DNA of 64,000 bases from contig JAIBBM010000002.1 in NCBI GenBank assembly GCA_019694685.1, positions 1 through 64,000 on the forward strand, given 5' to 3'. The position numbers were made by a program, and so were the translations under genes. The notes beneath the pieces were generated by a model. That model saw nothing but the letters and a program-made list of their open reading frames with translations. It searched no databases and was not told the DNA's origin. Below are positions 35,768 through 44,420 of this stretch, in pieces; the first letter of the stretch is position 1, and the number at the start of each line of letters is the position of its first letter. This DNA is from Leptospirales bacterium. Lineage in GTDB: Bacteria > Spirochaetota > Leptospiria > Leptospirales > Leptonemataceae.

Positions 35768-36895
35768 CTAGAAATGATCCTGCATTTGCTGCGATTTCTT
35801 TCTGGATTCAGTCAATTTTAGAAATTCCTTCCAGGGATGCGATTGCCAGTTGTCATGCCCTGATTTCTCCGCTTCCCATGGCGGAAGTTGAATCAGAAAC
35901 AGGCAGGCCAGGGAATGGGCGTATGGTTCGTAGAGGAGGCGCAAGTCGTCGAGTGCAGAGCGCGTCGCGGCCGTTGCCTGGATTTTGTATCCGGCTTTTT
36001 TCAGGGATTGAATCGTCCGCGAAAATTGTTCCTCCGAAAGTCGATCCGGCTCAAGAATGCGCGGCGGAGTGCCATAGATTTGTGCCAGATCGATCAGCGC
36101 ATGCCTTGCCATAGCGAACGTTAGGCGTGCTTGTTTGACGCTGGATCCTTTCGTATGCGTCATGAGCATTGTGCACGTGTCCAGAATGGTGGTGAGCGCG
36201 GCAAGCCAGGACTGATTGGAATGTTGGGATCTGTAGTAACCAAGTACGGGATAGGAGAGGTGCGATTCCAGTAGCTGCGCGGACCACCGCTCCCATTCTG
36301 CCAGAAAGTGAGTGAGGCCCGCGTCGTCCGCCTGCGCCCGAATCAACAATTCAGTGCCGTTAGGCGGCGATCCGGCCCTTGCATCCAGAAGCGAAATGTT
36401 GATTTCTCTTTCAGAAAATGCACCATAAAGCACAGGCAGGTAACTGATAATAAGAGCAAGAAACGCGATTCCCGTCCCCGATTCTAATACCGTCAGCATT
36501 TTGGATGTGCCGGATTCCGGTGTTACATCCCCGATGCCAAGAGTGAACAGAGTCGTTCCGCTCATGTAAAGTGTGCTTATGAAATCGGAGGCGTCCGGTC
36601 TGAGCTTTCCTATTCCAAAATGGAGAAGTGCAAACCCGAGGAGGAGACCGGTGGCCCAGATTCCAATGAGAATGAGCAAAGAGAGCGGACCAAAGAAACT
36701 CAGGTAGTTTTCGCGCCTGCCAGGCTTCTTCACGTGTCGGGCCAGTGCGGCCCAGGGGCGCCAGGCAATTGCGTAGAACAGACGCGTTAGGCGAATCTTC
36801 TGAGTCACGCGCCGTGGCAGTACCATTGCCTCGAATGCATCCCAGAGTATAATAAAAACAAGTGCCAGGCCTGCAGCCGCTGAGATCCATCCCAT
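35768..36895 (-). CDS. two-TM ion channel family protein with GIG filter
   Basis: 375 residues. Two or three N-terminal hydrophobic spans, then a pore loop TTLFTLGIGDVTP where canonical K+ channels have T-V-G-Y-G-D, followed by a further helix and a 230-residue cytoplasmic domain without RCK motifs that I can see. It is probably a cation channel, most likely K+, but the Tyr-to-Ile change in the filter leaves selectivity open. It is last in a run panD-EI24-kinase-channel, 15 bases after the kinase stop. Three copies of CGTTAGGCG lie within it (36119, 36358, 36785). Confidence 0.82.
   Translation of the reverse strand: MGWISAAAGLALVFIILWDAFEAMVLPRRVTQKIRLTRLFYAIAWRPWAALARHVKKPGRRENYLSFFGPLSLLILIGIWATGLLLGFALLHFGIGKLRPDASDFISTLYMSGTTLFTLGIGDVTPESGTSKMLTVLESGTGIAFLALIISYLPVLYGAFSEREINISLLDARAGSPPNGTELLIRAQADDAGLTHFLAEWERWSAQLLESHLSYPVLGYYRSQHSNQSWLAALTTILDTCTMLMTHTKGSSVKQARLTFAMARHALIDLAQIYGTPPRILEPDRLSEEQFSRTIQSLKKAGYKIQATAATRSALDDLRLLYEPYAHSLACLFLIQLPPWEAEKSGHDNWQSHPWKEFLKLTESRKKSQQMQDHF
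36119..36793 (+). repeat. cluster of three CGTTAGGCG words
   Basis: Identical nine-base words at 36119-36127, 36358-36366 and 36785-36793, all on the + strand, antisense to the channel gene that contains them. They form part of the window-wide series described under findings. Confidence 0.8.
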
Positions 36896-36910
36896 AGACT
36901 GAAGACGCGA

Positions 36911-39040
36911 CTACTGCGTCTCGCGTAAAGCGCACTTCGCAAGTGCGTTCAAAAGCTGGTCGCGTGTTACAGGTTTGGCGATGTGAGCGTCGAATCCTGC
37001 GTCGCGAGCATTTTGAACATCTTCCGGCATGGCAGATGCGGAGAGCGCCAGAAGAGGCATTCTGCGTTTACCCTGCGCTTTTTCAAGAGCTCGAATGGAG
37101 CGTGCTGCTTCAAATCCATCCATCACAGGCATCTGGATGTCAAAGATCCCTGCGTCGAATGCGTTCGTATTATAGAGTTGCACTGCTTCCTGTCCATTTT
37201 CGGCGAGCGTTGGTTTCATACCAAGACCGGTCAGGTGCTTTTCAAGAATCAGACGGATGACTTCATTGTCTTCCGCAACCAGGATCGATCCAGTCCAGCT
37301 GGGAGTGTCCTTCTTCTCCGCTTTCTTTTCTCCCTCTACTACTTCTACTGGAAGTGTAACGGAGAACACGCTCCCCTGGCCCGGAACGCTGTGCACGGAG
37401 ATCATTCCCTGCATCAGTCGCACCAGCTCGCGGACAATGGCAAGGCCCAGGCCCGTTCCGCCAAAGGAGCGCGTCGTGGATACATCGCCCTGTTCAAATG
37501 GTTTAAAAATATTATCAATCTTCTTCTTCGGAATCCCGATGCCGGTATCCTGCACTACAATTTGCAGTATCCCTTGATGGAACACAGCGCGGACGTCAAT
37601 TTTCCCGACGCGAGTAAATTTCACCGCATTGCCAATGATGTTGGTGAGGATCTGCCCCAGGCGAAGATCGTCTGCCTTTATGTTCTCAGGTACACCCGGA
37701 GCGATCGTCAACTTCAGTTCTACTCTTGCGTCCTCTTCGCGGGATTCTATCTGGAGGCGAAACATTCTGCATGTGTTTTCGAGCATTTCATGAAGGCTGA
37801 ATACGCGAGCCTCCATTTGCATTTTGCCCGCTTCAATTCTGGACAAATCTAGAAGGCCGTTGATCGTCTCGAGCAGACTCGTTCCTGCCGAGCGAAAAGA
37901 GCTAACCATACGTTTCTGCTCTTCGTCCAGTTTCGTGCCTTCCAGGATCTCAGCAATTCCCAGAATCGCTGTGAGGGGCGTGCGAATTTCATGACTTACG
38001 TTGGCCAGAAAAATGCTCTTCGCCTTATTTGCATTCTGTGCCTGTGTGGTAGCATCCTGGAGCGCTCTCCTTGCCTGGCGATGCTGCGTTACATCTTGCA
38101 GGGTATAGATCTTTCCGATTTCGGTTCCGCTGGAGTCCAGAAGAGAATTTCTGCGAACCTGGAGCCATGACGAGTCGGACACGGAGTATTCTGAAGGAGC
38201 TCTTGCCAGTTCATCTGCGATCCTCTGGCCTATTTCCAGACTGTATTTATCGCCTAGCAGGCGTTTGGCGGAGGAGTTGAAATCTACAATAACTCCATGT
38301 TGATCGCACACCAGCACGCCTTCTTCTATCATTTCAAATGTGCGCTCTCGCGCAAGGGGGCTAATTCGCAGAGTCCCGAAGGAAAAAAGGGCCGCGGTGA
38401 GAAGTAAATTGCCTACCGTGAGGGAAGCCGGGGAAATATCGAGATTTGGAATGGGAATGGGCAGCAGTCCGAAAACTGTGAACAGGGAGGCGATCCAGGG
38501 AATGGTCGCGCTGAGGATCATCAGAACGATTTGAGTGCGAAAGATCCCGTGAACGGAAGGCAGTCTTCGCGCAAACAAGAAACTTCCTGCAAGCAGGAGC
38601 GAATAGTAGACTGCTATGTTGGCCCACATGTAGGGGCCGTAGTCGTAGACCAGGAACTGAACGCCTCCCATCTCTTTGACCTGTGTTCCATGGCGGAGCA
38701 GTCCCGTATCCGTCCACGCGATGATCTGGTTGATGACAGGAAAAGCGAGTAAGAAGAGGGGAGGACGAGTGGTCCTGGTGTAGTGCCACGCGAAGAGAAA
38801 AAATCCAATGACCACCAGGTCAGAGCCGATGAACTCCAGGTTGTCCATCGCCGTCATAAAAGGTTGAGTTTTTCCAAGTAATTCGCCGGCGTATCCAAAG
38901 GACCAGATCGCCGTGCCAAGCGGCATCAGAAAAAAATAAAGAGCACCTCGAACTGACCTGCGCCTAAATGCGTACGTTCCGTTGATGACTGAGATTACAG
39001 CCGCGATAGCGGGCAAGAGGGCCAGGGTTTCTGCATTCAA
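36911..39040 (-). CDS. hybrid histidine kinase with 7-TM sensor, PAS and receiver
   Basis: 709 residues. Residues 1-225 form seven hydrophobic spans of the 'histidine kinase N-terminal 7TM' type. About 230-330 is a PAS-like domain (MIEEGVLVCDQHGVIVDFNSS). Then HisKA with phospho-His in NVSHEIRTPL, HATPase (NIIGNAVKFT, DTGIGIPKKK, GTGLGLAIV), and a C-terminal receiver (ILVAEDNEVIR, phospho-Asp in FDIQMPVMDG, Lys in IAKPV). It needs a separate HPt protein to pass the phosphate on. A lone HPt is encoded at 56761-57060, though far away. It overlaps the upstream gene by four bases. Confidence 0.93.
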   Translation of the reverse strand: MNAETLALLPAIAAVISVINGTYAFRRRSVRGALYFFLMPLGTAIWSFGYAGELLGKTQPFMTAMDNLEFIGSDLVVIGFFLFAWHYTRTTRPPLFLLAFPVINQIIAWTDTGLLRHGTQVKEMGGVQFLVYDYGPYMWANIAVYYSLLLAGSFLFARRLPSVHGIFRTQIVLMILSATIPWIASLFTVFGLLPIPIPNLDISPASLTVGNLLLTAALFSFGTLRISPLARERTFEMIEEGVLVCDQHGVIVDFNSSAKRLLGDKYSLEIGQRIADELARAPSEYSVSDSSWLQVRRNSLLDSSGTEIGKIYTLQDVTQHRQARRALQDATTQAQNANKAKSIFLANVSHEIRTPLTAILGIAEILEGTKLDEEQKRMVSSFRSAGTSLLETINGLLDLSRIEAGKMQMEARVFSLHEMLENTCRMFRLQIESREEDARVELKLTIAPGVPENIKADDLRLGQILTNIIGNAVKFTRVGKIDVRAVFHQGILQIVVQDTGIGIPKKKIDNIFKPFEQGDVSTTRSFGGTGLGLAIVRELVRLMQGMISVHSVPGQGSVFSVTLPVEVVEGEKKAEKKDTPSWTGSILVAEDNEVIRLILEKHLTGLGMKPTLAENGQEAVQLYNTNAFDAGIFDIQMPVMDGFEAARSIRALEKAQGKRRMPLLALSASAMPEDVQNARDAGFDAHIAKPVTRDQLLNALAKCALRETQ

Positions 39041-39750
39041 TTTGAGCCGTGCCGAATTCGAGCAGCTGCCACCACAGCGAAAATGGGTGCCAGCGCCGCT
39101 CCCGCAATTGGAACAAGCAGAAACAGAATGAATCCTATCCCTACACCAAGTATTTCCGGTCGATATTTCTTTGTGATGGCGCGTCGCTCCGCGACTGAAC
39201 CAGTTTCTTTTTCAAAAATGAAGTCGAACGCACTTTTTCCCAGGATGTAAGAGTTCACGAGAAACATCACCGGCGCCTGGACAGGACCAAGAGGAAGCGT
39301 AATTACGAAAATAAACAGTGCAGCGATGGATGCCTGAACACCAAGCCAGCCACCAATCATCGCGTTTTTGATTTCCCTGCTCACGGTTGTTTCAATTTCT
39401 TTTCCAAGCAAAACTTTTTCGACCTGAGCAAGGATCGGTCCAATGAAAGGAAGAACAAGCATCGAGGACAAAGGACGATAGGCGATCACCGTCAAGACTA
39501 GACCCGCAAAGATGAAGAGCAGTCTTAAAGAAGTGCGAACAAAATCAGGCAAGTCGTGAAACTGTTCCAGTCGCAGGAAAATGCTCTCTGATAGTCCACC
39601 GGAAAAGAAAATCACGCAAGCGCCTAACAGTGCAACGACGAGCAAGCCCGCAAGAGCAGGTAAAAATATGTGCGAAAGCAGATTGTTTTTTCTAAGAAAA
39701 CCCAGGCTTGAGAAGTAGGCCCGAAAACCGGCCGCCAATCGAGAAAGCAT
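39037..39750 (-). CDS. EI24/CysZ-like membrane protein
   Basis: 237 residues with four to five hydrophobic segments (about 25-50, 70-95, 130-160, 205-235) and the conserved-type stretch YRPLSSMLVLPFIGPILAQVEKVL. It resembles the EI24/CysZ family (sulfate uptake in proteobacteria). No sulfate genes are next to it, so that role is not shown. The start codon overlaps the panD stop (TGATG) and its stop overlaps the kinase start. Confidence 0.75.
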   Translation of the reverse strand: MLSRLAAGFRAYFSSLGFLRKNNLLSHIFLPALAGLLVVALLGACVIFFSGGLSESIFLRLEQFHDLPDFVRTSLRLLFIFAGLVLTVIAYRPLSSMLVLPFIGPILAQVEKVLLGKEIETTVSREIKNAMIGGWLGVQASIAALFIFVITLPLGPVQAPVMFLVNSYILGKSAFDFIFEKETGSVAERRAITKKYRPEILGVGIGFILFLLVPIAGAALAPIFAVVAAARIRHGSN

Positions 39751-40136
39751 CAGCGTACCTGGCCGTGCAACTCCCCGTGCTCCACACTGGTGATTCTATT
39801 TTGTGTGTCTACGTGGACCACATTCGCTTTGTAGTCGGGAGCGATTTCTCCCGGCTGGAAAAAACCATATGCCATTACAATGACAAGGTCTCCTTTCGCT
39901 GCCATGCGAGCGGCGGCTCCGTTGAGGCAGACCATGCCGCTGCCTCGCTCGCCTTCAATGATGTAGGTTTCCAGTCTCGATCCGTTGTTGATGTTCACGA
40001 CGGAAACCTGTTCATATGGGTACAAGCCTGCCGCTTCAATGAGATCCAGGTCCAGGGTCAGGCTGCCTGGATATTGTAGCTCCGTCTGGGTCACGGTGGC
40101 CCGGTGGATCTTCGCTCTGCACAGTGATACTAACAT
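39750..40136 (-). CDS. panD: aspartate 1-decarboxylase
   Basis: Makes beta-alanine for pantothenate and CoA synthesis. 128 residues. The pro-enzyme cuts itself at Gly24-Ser25, seen here in YPGSLTLD, to create the pyruvoyl cofactor. YEQVSVVNINNG and VCLNGAAARMAAKGDLVIVMAYG complete the family pattern. AGAGGA precedes the ATG at a good distance. It lies 16 bases after the kinase-like ATPase gene and is coupled to the EI24 gene. Confidence 0.95.
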   Translation of the reverse strand: MLVSLCRAKIHRATVTQTELQYPGSLTLDLDLIEAAGLYPYEQVSVVNINNGSRLETYIIEGERGSGMVCLNGAAARMAAKGDLVIVMAYGFFQPGEIAPDYKANVVHVDTQNRITSVEHGELHGQVR

Positions 40137-40152
40137 ATCATTTCCTCTGGTT

Positions 40153-40887
40153 TCATCTGCCTATCTGCGACCGCTTGCTTACATATTCAGCGTTGAATGG
40201 AATCTCAACTCTTGCAATGGTGCGGTCCTCCAGCGTGCCGATTCGAAACAATGCCGGATCCAGTCCTTCGCTCTTCATCATGATCATGATGAGTGCGATT
40301 CCGAGGCCGGCGCCCTCGGTATTGTCCATATTATCCATATAAAACTCAGCAATGTCGTTATAGCTCATGCTTTTTTTCATCTTTTCGCGCAGCCTGAGCT
40401 CTTCTGCGGGCGCAATTGCCGTGTTGTTTTCGACCTCAATGCATAACCCGTTTGGCTGATGGGAAAGGTAGATTTTCACATACACGCCTTTCTCTCTGGA
40501 CTTGATTCCGTAGACTTCGTTCATCTCATCAGAGAATGCCTGGCGAAACTCCAGCATTCCCCTGGCATAATCCCGTTCATTGGTAATATCGAGACCGTGT
40601 TCGTCAAAAAATAGTCTCTTCTGATTAGCCTTCGCACCGTTAATGGCCAGTTCCTTTGTGATTGTGTATACTAATTCGAGCAGTGACTCACGGTCGTACC
40701 GCGTGAGTATCATCTTCAAGATATGAAGAATATATTTTTCGACTTTTTCATTGACTTTGCTGGACTGCAAAGTCAGTTCTTGACTCTGGTTCAGGATTAG
40801 CCGTATGTTCTGCTCAAGCTCAAAAAAGCTTCTGCTCATAAAAAGGGCGCCCGGGGCCAGAAGTCCTTCTATGTGGCTTGCGAGCAA
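40153..40887 (-). CDS. histidine-kinase-like ATPase domain protein
   Basis: 244 residues. A central N-box TKELAINGAKANQ and a later EGAGLGIALIMIMMK define a GHKL-type ATPase fold, but no phospho-His helix or sensor is present, so it may act like anti-sigma kinases or as a partner kinase. The frame starts at TTG 40887, supported by AGGA eight bases before it. An ATG at 40839 (MSRSFFELEQ) lacks a clear ribosome site. Only 21 bases separate it from the divergent HD-GYP gene, and both ribosome sites lie inside that gap. Confidence 0.75.
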   Translation of the reverse strand: MLASHIEGLLAPGALFMSRSFFELEQNIRLILNQSQELTLQSSKVNEKVEKYILHILKMILTRYDRESLLELVYTITKELAINGAKANQKRLFFDEHGLDITNERDYARGMLEFRQAFSDEMNEVYGIKSREKGVYVKIYLSHQPNGLCIEVENNTAIAPAEELRLREKMKKSMSYNDIAEFYMDNMDNTEGAGLGIALIMIMMKSEGLDPALFRIGTLEDRTIARVEIPFNAEYVSKRSQIGR

Positions 40888-40908
40888 GTCTGATTCCTGG
40901 AGCTAATC

Positions 40909-42882
40909 ATGTTACCCACCGCTCAGGCATCCGAACGCGCCGCTCTGAAGCGGGCGATTTTCCTGGACCCGGCTGTATCGCTGGGAAAAGACCTTGCTAT
41001 GGAAATTCACCCCCTGGATGAGCTCTACGGCTCAGATGGTATGGGTGCAGGCCTCTCTCTGGGGGTGGCCATCGCACAGCTGGCAACGTTCGAAAGTCAC
41101 AGGGACCAGTTGTGGAACTGGATTCTGTCCCATCCGGAAACAGAATTACGTCTCATCGTCATTTCGCCGCAAGATCATCCCAAGAGTTACTTTCGTCCCA
41201 TCCCGGAGGAAATTATCCACCTGGTTTTGCCATCTAACGTTTCGCAGCAGGTGCTCACTGACGTCATCGAAGGCGCGTTTCACGTTCTTAAACTCCACAA
41301 TGACAAAGTTCAACTACAATCACGCCTGGCACTCAGCTATCAGGACATTCGTCGCCTAACGCGTGTGGGTCAGGCACTTGCAACAGAAAGAAATTTTGAA
41401 ACTCTCATTGGCCTGATTCTGCAACTGGCGCGAGAGATTGTTGCTGCGGATGCAGGATCCATCTACGTTGTGGAGCGGCCCAGACATAACGAAAAGCCAA
41501 CTCACATTCGCTTTAAGAAATCTGCAATGAATCTCGCGGCGGATGAATTTCTTCTGCCAATTGACCGCAATTCAATCGCCGGTTACGTGGCGCTCACCGG
41601 TCAACCTCTCATGATCGAAAATGTGTACGCGCTGAGCGGTCAGGAAGGTTACAGCTTCAATTACGAGTTCGATCGTCTTCACAACTATTATACAAAGTCC
41701 ATGATGGTGATTCCAATGAAGAACCATCGGGATGAAGTGATCGGGGTCATTCAGCTCATCAACAAGAAGAGAAGTTCCGCGCGAAAGCTCACGCTCGAAG
41801 ATATGAAAGGGCGCGAAGTGGTTCCCTTCACGGACAATTGCAGAGAGCTCGTCAGCGCTCTGGCAGGGCAAGCTGCTGTGGCCATCCAGAATACAATTCT
41901 CGTTCAAGATATCAACAACCTCTTTGAAGGATTCGTAAAAGCTTCCGTATTTGCAATTGAACAGAGAGATCCAACCACTTCCGGTCACTCGTTCCGCGTC
42001 GCAGAGTTTACCGTTGGACTTGCTCAGGCAGTAGACAGACTTTCCTCGGGTAAGTTCGCAGATCTTAAATTTTCTCCCGATCAAATTCGCGAACTACGTT
42101 ATGCGTCATTGTTGCACGACTTCGGGAAAGTTGGCGTGCGTGAGAATGTTCTTGTGAAGGCCAAGAAGCTGTATGAGCCGGACATGGAACTGATTCGCTG
42201 GAGATTTCACTACATCCGGAAGGCTCTAGAGAAAGACGTACTGGAAAAGAAGTTAAAGTACTACAAAGAAAACGGTGCAGTCGGCTTTGCTCAGTATGAG
42301 AAATACGTGGACCTGGAATTTCGCGAGACCATGGAAGAGGTAAATGAGTTCTTCCGCATCATCAACGAGTCTAACGAGCCTTCTGTGCTGGAAGCAGGCA
42401 ACTTTGCGCGGTTGGAAGAAATTTCTCAGCGCAAGTTCAGAGTAGACGATGGCTCGGACGTTCCCTTCCTCAAGCAAAATGAACTGGTGAGTCTATCTGT
42501 TAGAAAGGGAAACCTGGATCGCCAGGAAAGACTGGAGATTGAGTCCCATGTCAGTCACACCTATAAGTTTCTCGTGCAGATTCCGTGGACCTCAGAGCTC
42601 AGGAGAATTCCAGACATTGCGCATGGCCATCATGAGAAGCTGGATGGTTCCGGTTATCCATTAGGCCTCAAGTCGCAGGAAATTTCTCCTCAGACCAGGA
42701 TGATGACCATTTCAGATATTTACGATGCGCTCACTGCAAGTGACAGGCCTTACAAAAAGTCCGTTTCGCAGGAGCGTGCCATTGATATTCTCAAGCTGGA
42801 AGTGAAGGACGGTCACGTGGATTCAGATCTGCTCGACATATTCATTGAAGCGGAGATTTTCAAAGTCCAATACAGATCCTGA
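40909..42882 (+). CDS. GAF and HD-GYP domain protein (c-di-GMP phosphodiesterase family)
   Basis: 657 residues. N-terminal region of unknown fold (1-150), GAF domain at about 155-335 (NFETLIGLILQLAREIVAADAGSIYVV, MMVIPMKNHRDEVIGVIQLIN), then HD-GYP: HSFRVAEFT, LLHDFGKVGV (metal-binding HD), HHEKLDGSGYP and DIYDALTASDRPY. Metal ligands and the GYP triad are present, so c-di-GMP hydrolysis is likely. About 100 extra residues lie between the HD and GYP parts, beyond the usual spacing. Two window-wide words occur within it (41353 reverse, 42097 forward). GGAG precedes the ATG. Confidence 0.92.
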   Translation: MLPTAQASERAALKRAIFLDPAVSLGKDLAMEIHPLDELYGSDGMGAGLSLGVAIAQLATFESHRDQLWNWILSHPETELRLIVISPQDHPKSYFRPIPEEIIHLVLPSNVSQQVLTDVIEGAFHVLKLHNDKVQLQSRLALSYQDIRRLTRVGQALATERNFETLIGLILQLAREIVAADAGSIYVVERPRHNEKPTHIRFKKSAMNLAADEFLLPIDRNSIAGYVALTGQPLMIENVYALSGQEGYSFNYEFDRLHNYYTKSMMVIPMKNHRDEVIGVIQLINKKRSSARKLTLEDMKGREVVPFTDNCRELVSALAGQAAVAIQNTILVQDINNLFEGFVKASVFAIEQRDPTTSGHSFRVAEFTVGLAQAVDRLSSGKFADLKFSPDQIRELRYASLLHDFGKVGVRENVLVKAKKLYEPDMELIRWRFHYIRKALEKDVLEKKLKYYKENGAVGFAQYEKYVDLEFRETMEEVNEFFRIINESNEPSVLEAGNFARLEEISQRKFRVDDGSDVPFLKQNELVSLSVRKGNLDRQERLEIESHVSHTYKFLVQIPWTSELRRIPDIAHGHHEKLDGSGYPLGLKSQEISPQTRMMTISDIYDALTASDRPYKKSVSQERAIDILKLEVKDGHVDSDLLDIFIEAEIFKVQYRS

Positions 42883-42885
42883 TCT

Positions 42886-43506
42886 TCAGTCAGACAGGCG
42901 TTCCAGCGTTGCTTCGTAGAACGGCATAGTCAGGCGAAACTGTTGTTCGCTTTGCACCTTGAATTTTCTATTCTTCACAAGTAGATCCGTTGGTCTGTTC
43001 AGAGAACATCCACCCGCGAATACCTTCCACACTGGATTGATCGCAGTTTGAAAGGCACCCGTGATCTTGCCATGCGATCGAACGTGTTCGAGCAGAACCA
43101 GCTTTCCGCCAGGCTTTAGCCAGGACTCAATGCGCGAAAGCGCGCCAGACAAATCTGGAACAGTGCAAAGAACCAGGGCGCATACAATCGCATCGAGGCT
43201 TCCTGGTTTGATTCTTTCATCGAGGATTGGATCTCCGATTCCCGCTTCCACGAGTTCAATGTCTTTCCCGTTGATTCTTGCCCGTGCTCGACTTGCCATA
43301 GGCAGAGATGGTTCCACTGCCAGAACGTGCGCCGCCGGACCGTACCACTGAAAGCTTGCACCGGTCCCCGCGCCGATTTCCAGTATGTTCCCTTTCAGAT
43401 CGCGCAGAAGTCTGCGTCGCCGCCGCGCCAATTCGACTTTTTCGGGCTTCTCCATGAAAGTATCATAGAACCGCGCAAAAATTCGATCGTAGACGTTATT
43501 CGACAT
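42886..43506 (-). CDS. class I SAM-dependent methyltransferase
   Basis: 206 residues. Motif I ILEIGAGTGASFQWYG, acidic residue in VLAVEPS, motif DAIVCALVLCTV, and LKPGGKLVLLEH. The C-terminal CSLNRPTDLLVKN stretch resembles the phosphatidylethanolamine N-methyltransferase/UbiE-like group. The substrate is not certain. It follows the hydrolase gene by five bases in an lnt-hydrolase-methyltransferase operon and converges on the HD-GYP gene with a three-base gap. Confidence 0.85.
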   Translation of the reverse strand: MSNNVYDRIFARFYDTFMEKPEKVELARRRRRLLRDLKGNILEIGAGTGASFQWYGPAAHVLAVEPSLPMASRARARINGKDIELVEAGIGDPILDERIKPGSLDAIVCALVLCTVPDLSGALSRIESWLKPGGKLVLLEHVRSHGKITGAFQTAINPVWKVFAGGCSLNRPTDLLVKNRKFKVQSEQQFRLTMPFYEATLERLSD

Positions 43507-43511
43507 AGACC

Positions 43512-44420
43512 CTAGAACTCCGGGGCGAATTTTTTCAGGAAGTCATCCATCCACGCTGCATAGAGAGTTGGATTTGTTTTGATGAGACCGCAATGACCGC
43601 CCTTGTCCACAAGATGAAGCGTTTTGCGATTGTGCCCGATGGCGGCGAAAACTTCTTCTGAATGGGTGAAAGGAATTGCATCGTCGTCTTTTACGTGTGT
43701 CATGAAAACCGGGATTTCAATGTGGGGCGCCGCAGAAAGGGGGCTTGCGTCCTCTGTGCGAAAATTGCCGCGAAGCCCTGCGATCCAGGATGCTGCGGGA
43801 TAGAGTGCCAGAATGGGAGCCTTTCCATACAGAGTACTTCCTCTGTATTTCAAAATAGAGTCCAGGTCGCGGAAAGGAGAATCCGCTGCTACAAATGCGA
43901 AATCAGGTGTGAGTGGTGCGGCCTGCAGTACGATCGCCGCTCCCATGGAAGCACCAAAGAGGCCAATCTTCTCGTGCGGAAGTCCAGTACGCTTTGCAAA
44001 CCAGTCTGCCACAATCACAAGATCATCGCGTTCGCGTACTCCCCAGGTGGCAAATGTTCCGGCACTCTGGCCATGGTGGCGCGCATCGAACATAAGCAAA
44101 TGGCAGCCGCGTGGCCAGAATAGCTTCGCATACTTGAGCATGCCGTTGCGATTGGCGGCATGACCGTGGTGGAGGATGACGCCGCATCTGCGATTCTTAC
44201 GGTTCACAAACAACCATCCGTTCAGCTCAACCTGACCGCCTGTTACGGATACGTCCTCTGGTCTGGGCAGGTCCACGTCTGCGTAACCGCGAAGATTGTC
44301 CTCTGCGAGAACAGTTTCCTTTGATTTTACTTTGAAAGTTGTGATCTCTCCTGAAAAATAGAACGCAGCTGTGGCGTACGCAACAAACAACACCATAGCA
44401 ATGGTCAGCGTTTTTTTCAT
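43512..44420 (-). CDS. alpha/beta hydrolase, membrane-anchored or exported
   Basis: 302 residues. N-terminal hydrophobic helix (about 5-22), then an alpha/beta hydrolase: ILHHGHAANR (oxyanion region), FDARHHGQS, nucleophile Ser in GLFGASMGAA, acid in HVKDDDAIP, and His in KGGHCGL. The family contains esterases, thioesterases and peptidases. Its ATG overlaps the lnt stop by four bases. It is similar in layout to the hydrolase at 61195-62085. Confidence 0.85.
   Translation of the reverse strand: MKKTLTIAMVLFVAYATAAFYFSGEITTFKVKSKETVLAEDNLRGYADVDLPRPEDVSVTGGQVELNGWLFVNRKNRRCGVILHHGHAANRNGMLKYAKLFWPRGCHLLMFDARHHGQSAGTFATWGVRERDDLVIVADWFAKRTGLPHEKIGLFGASMGAAIVLQAAPLTPDFAFVAADSPFRDLDSILKYRGSTLYGKAPILALYPAASWIAGLRGNFRTEDASPLSAAPHIEIPVFMTHVKDDDAIPFTHSEEVFAAIGHNRKTLHLVDKGGHCGLIKTNPTLYAAWMDDFLKKFAPEF

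Noticed and set aside
36983..37852. Plus-strand open frame of 289 codons opposite the hybrid kinase
   Set aside because: Opposite well-defined kinase and receiver motifs, with a His/Arg/Cys-rich translation and no start signals.
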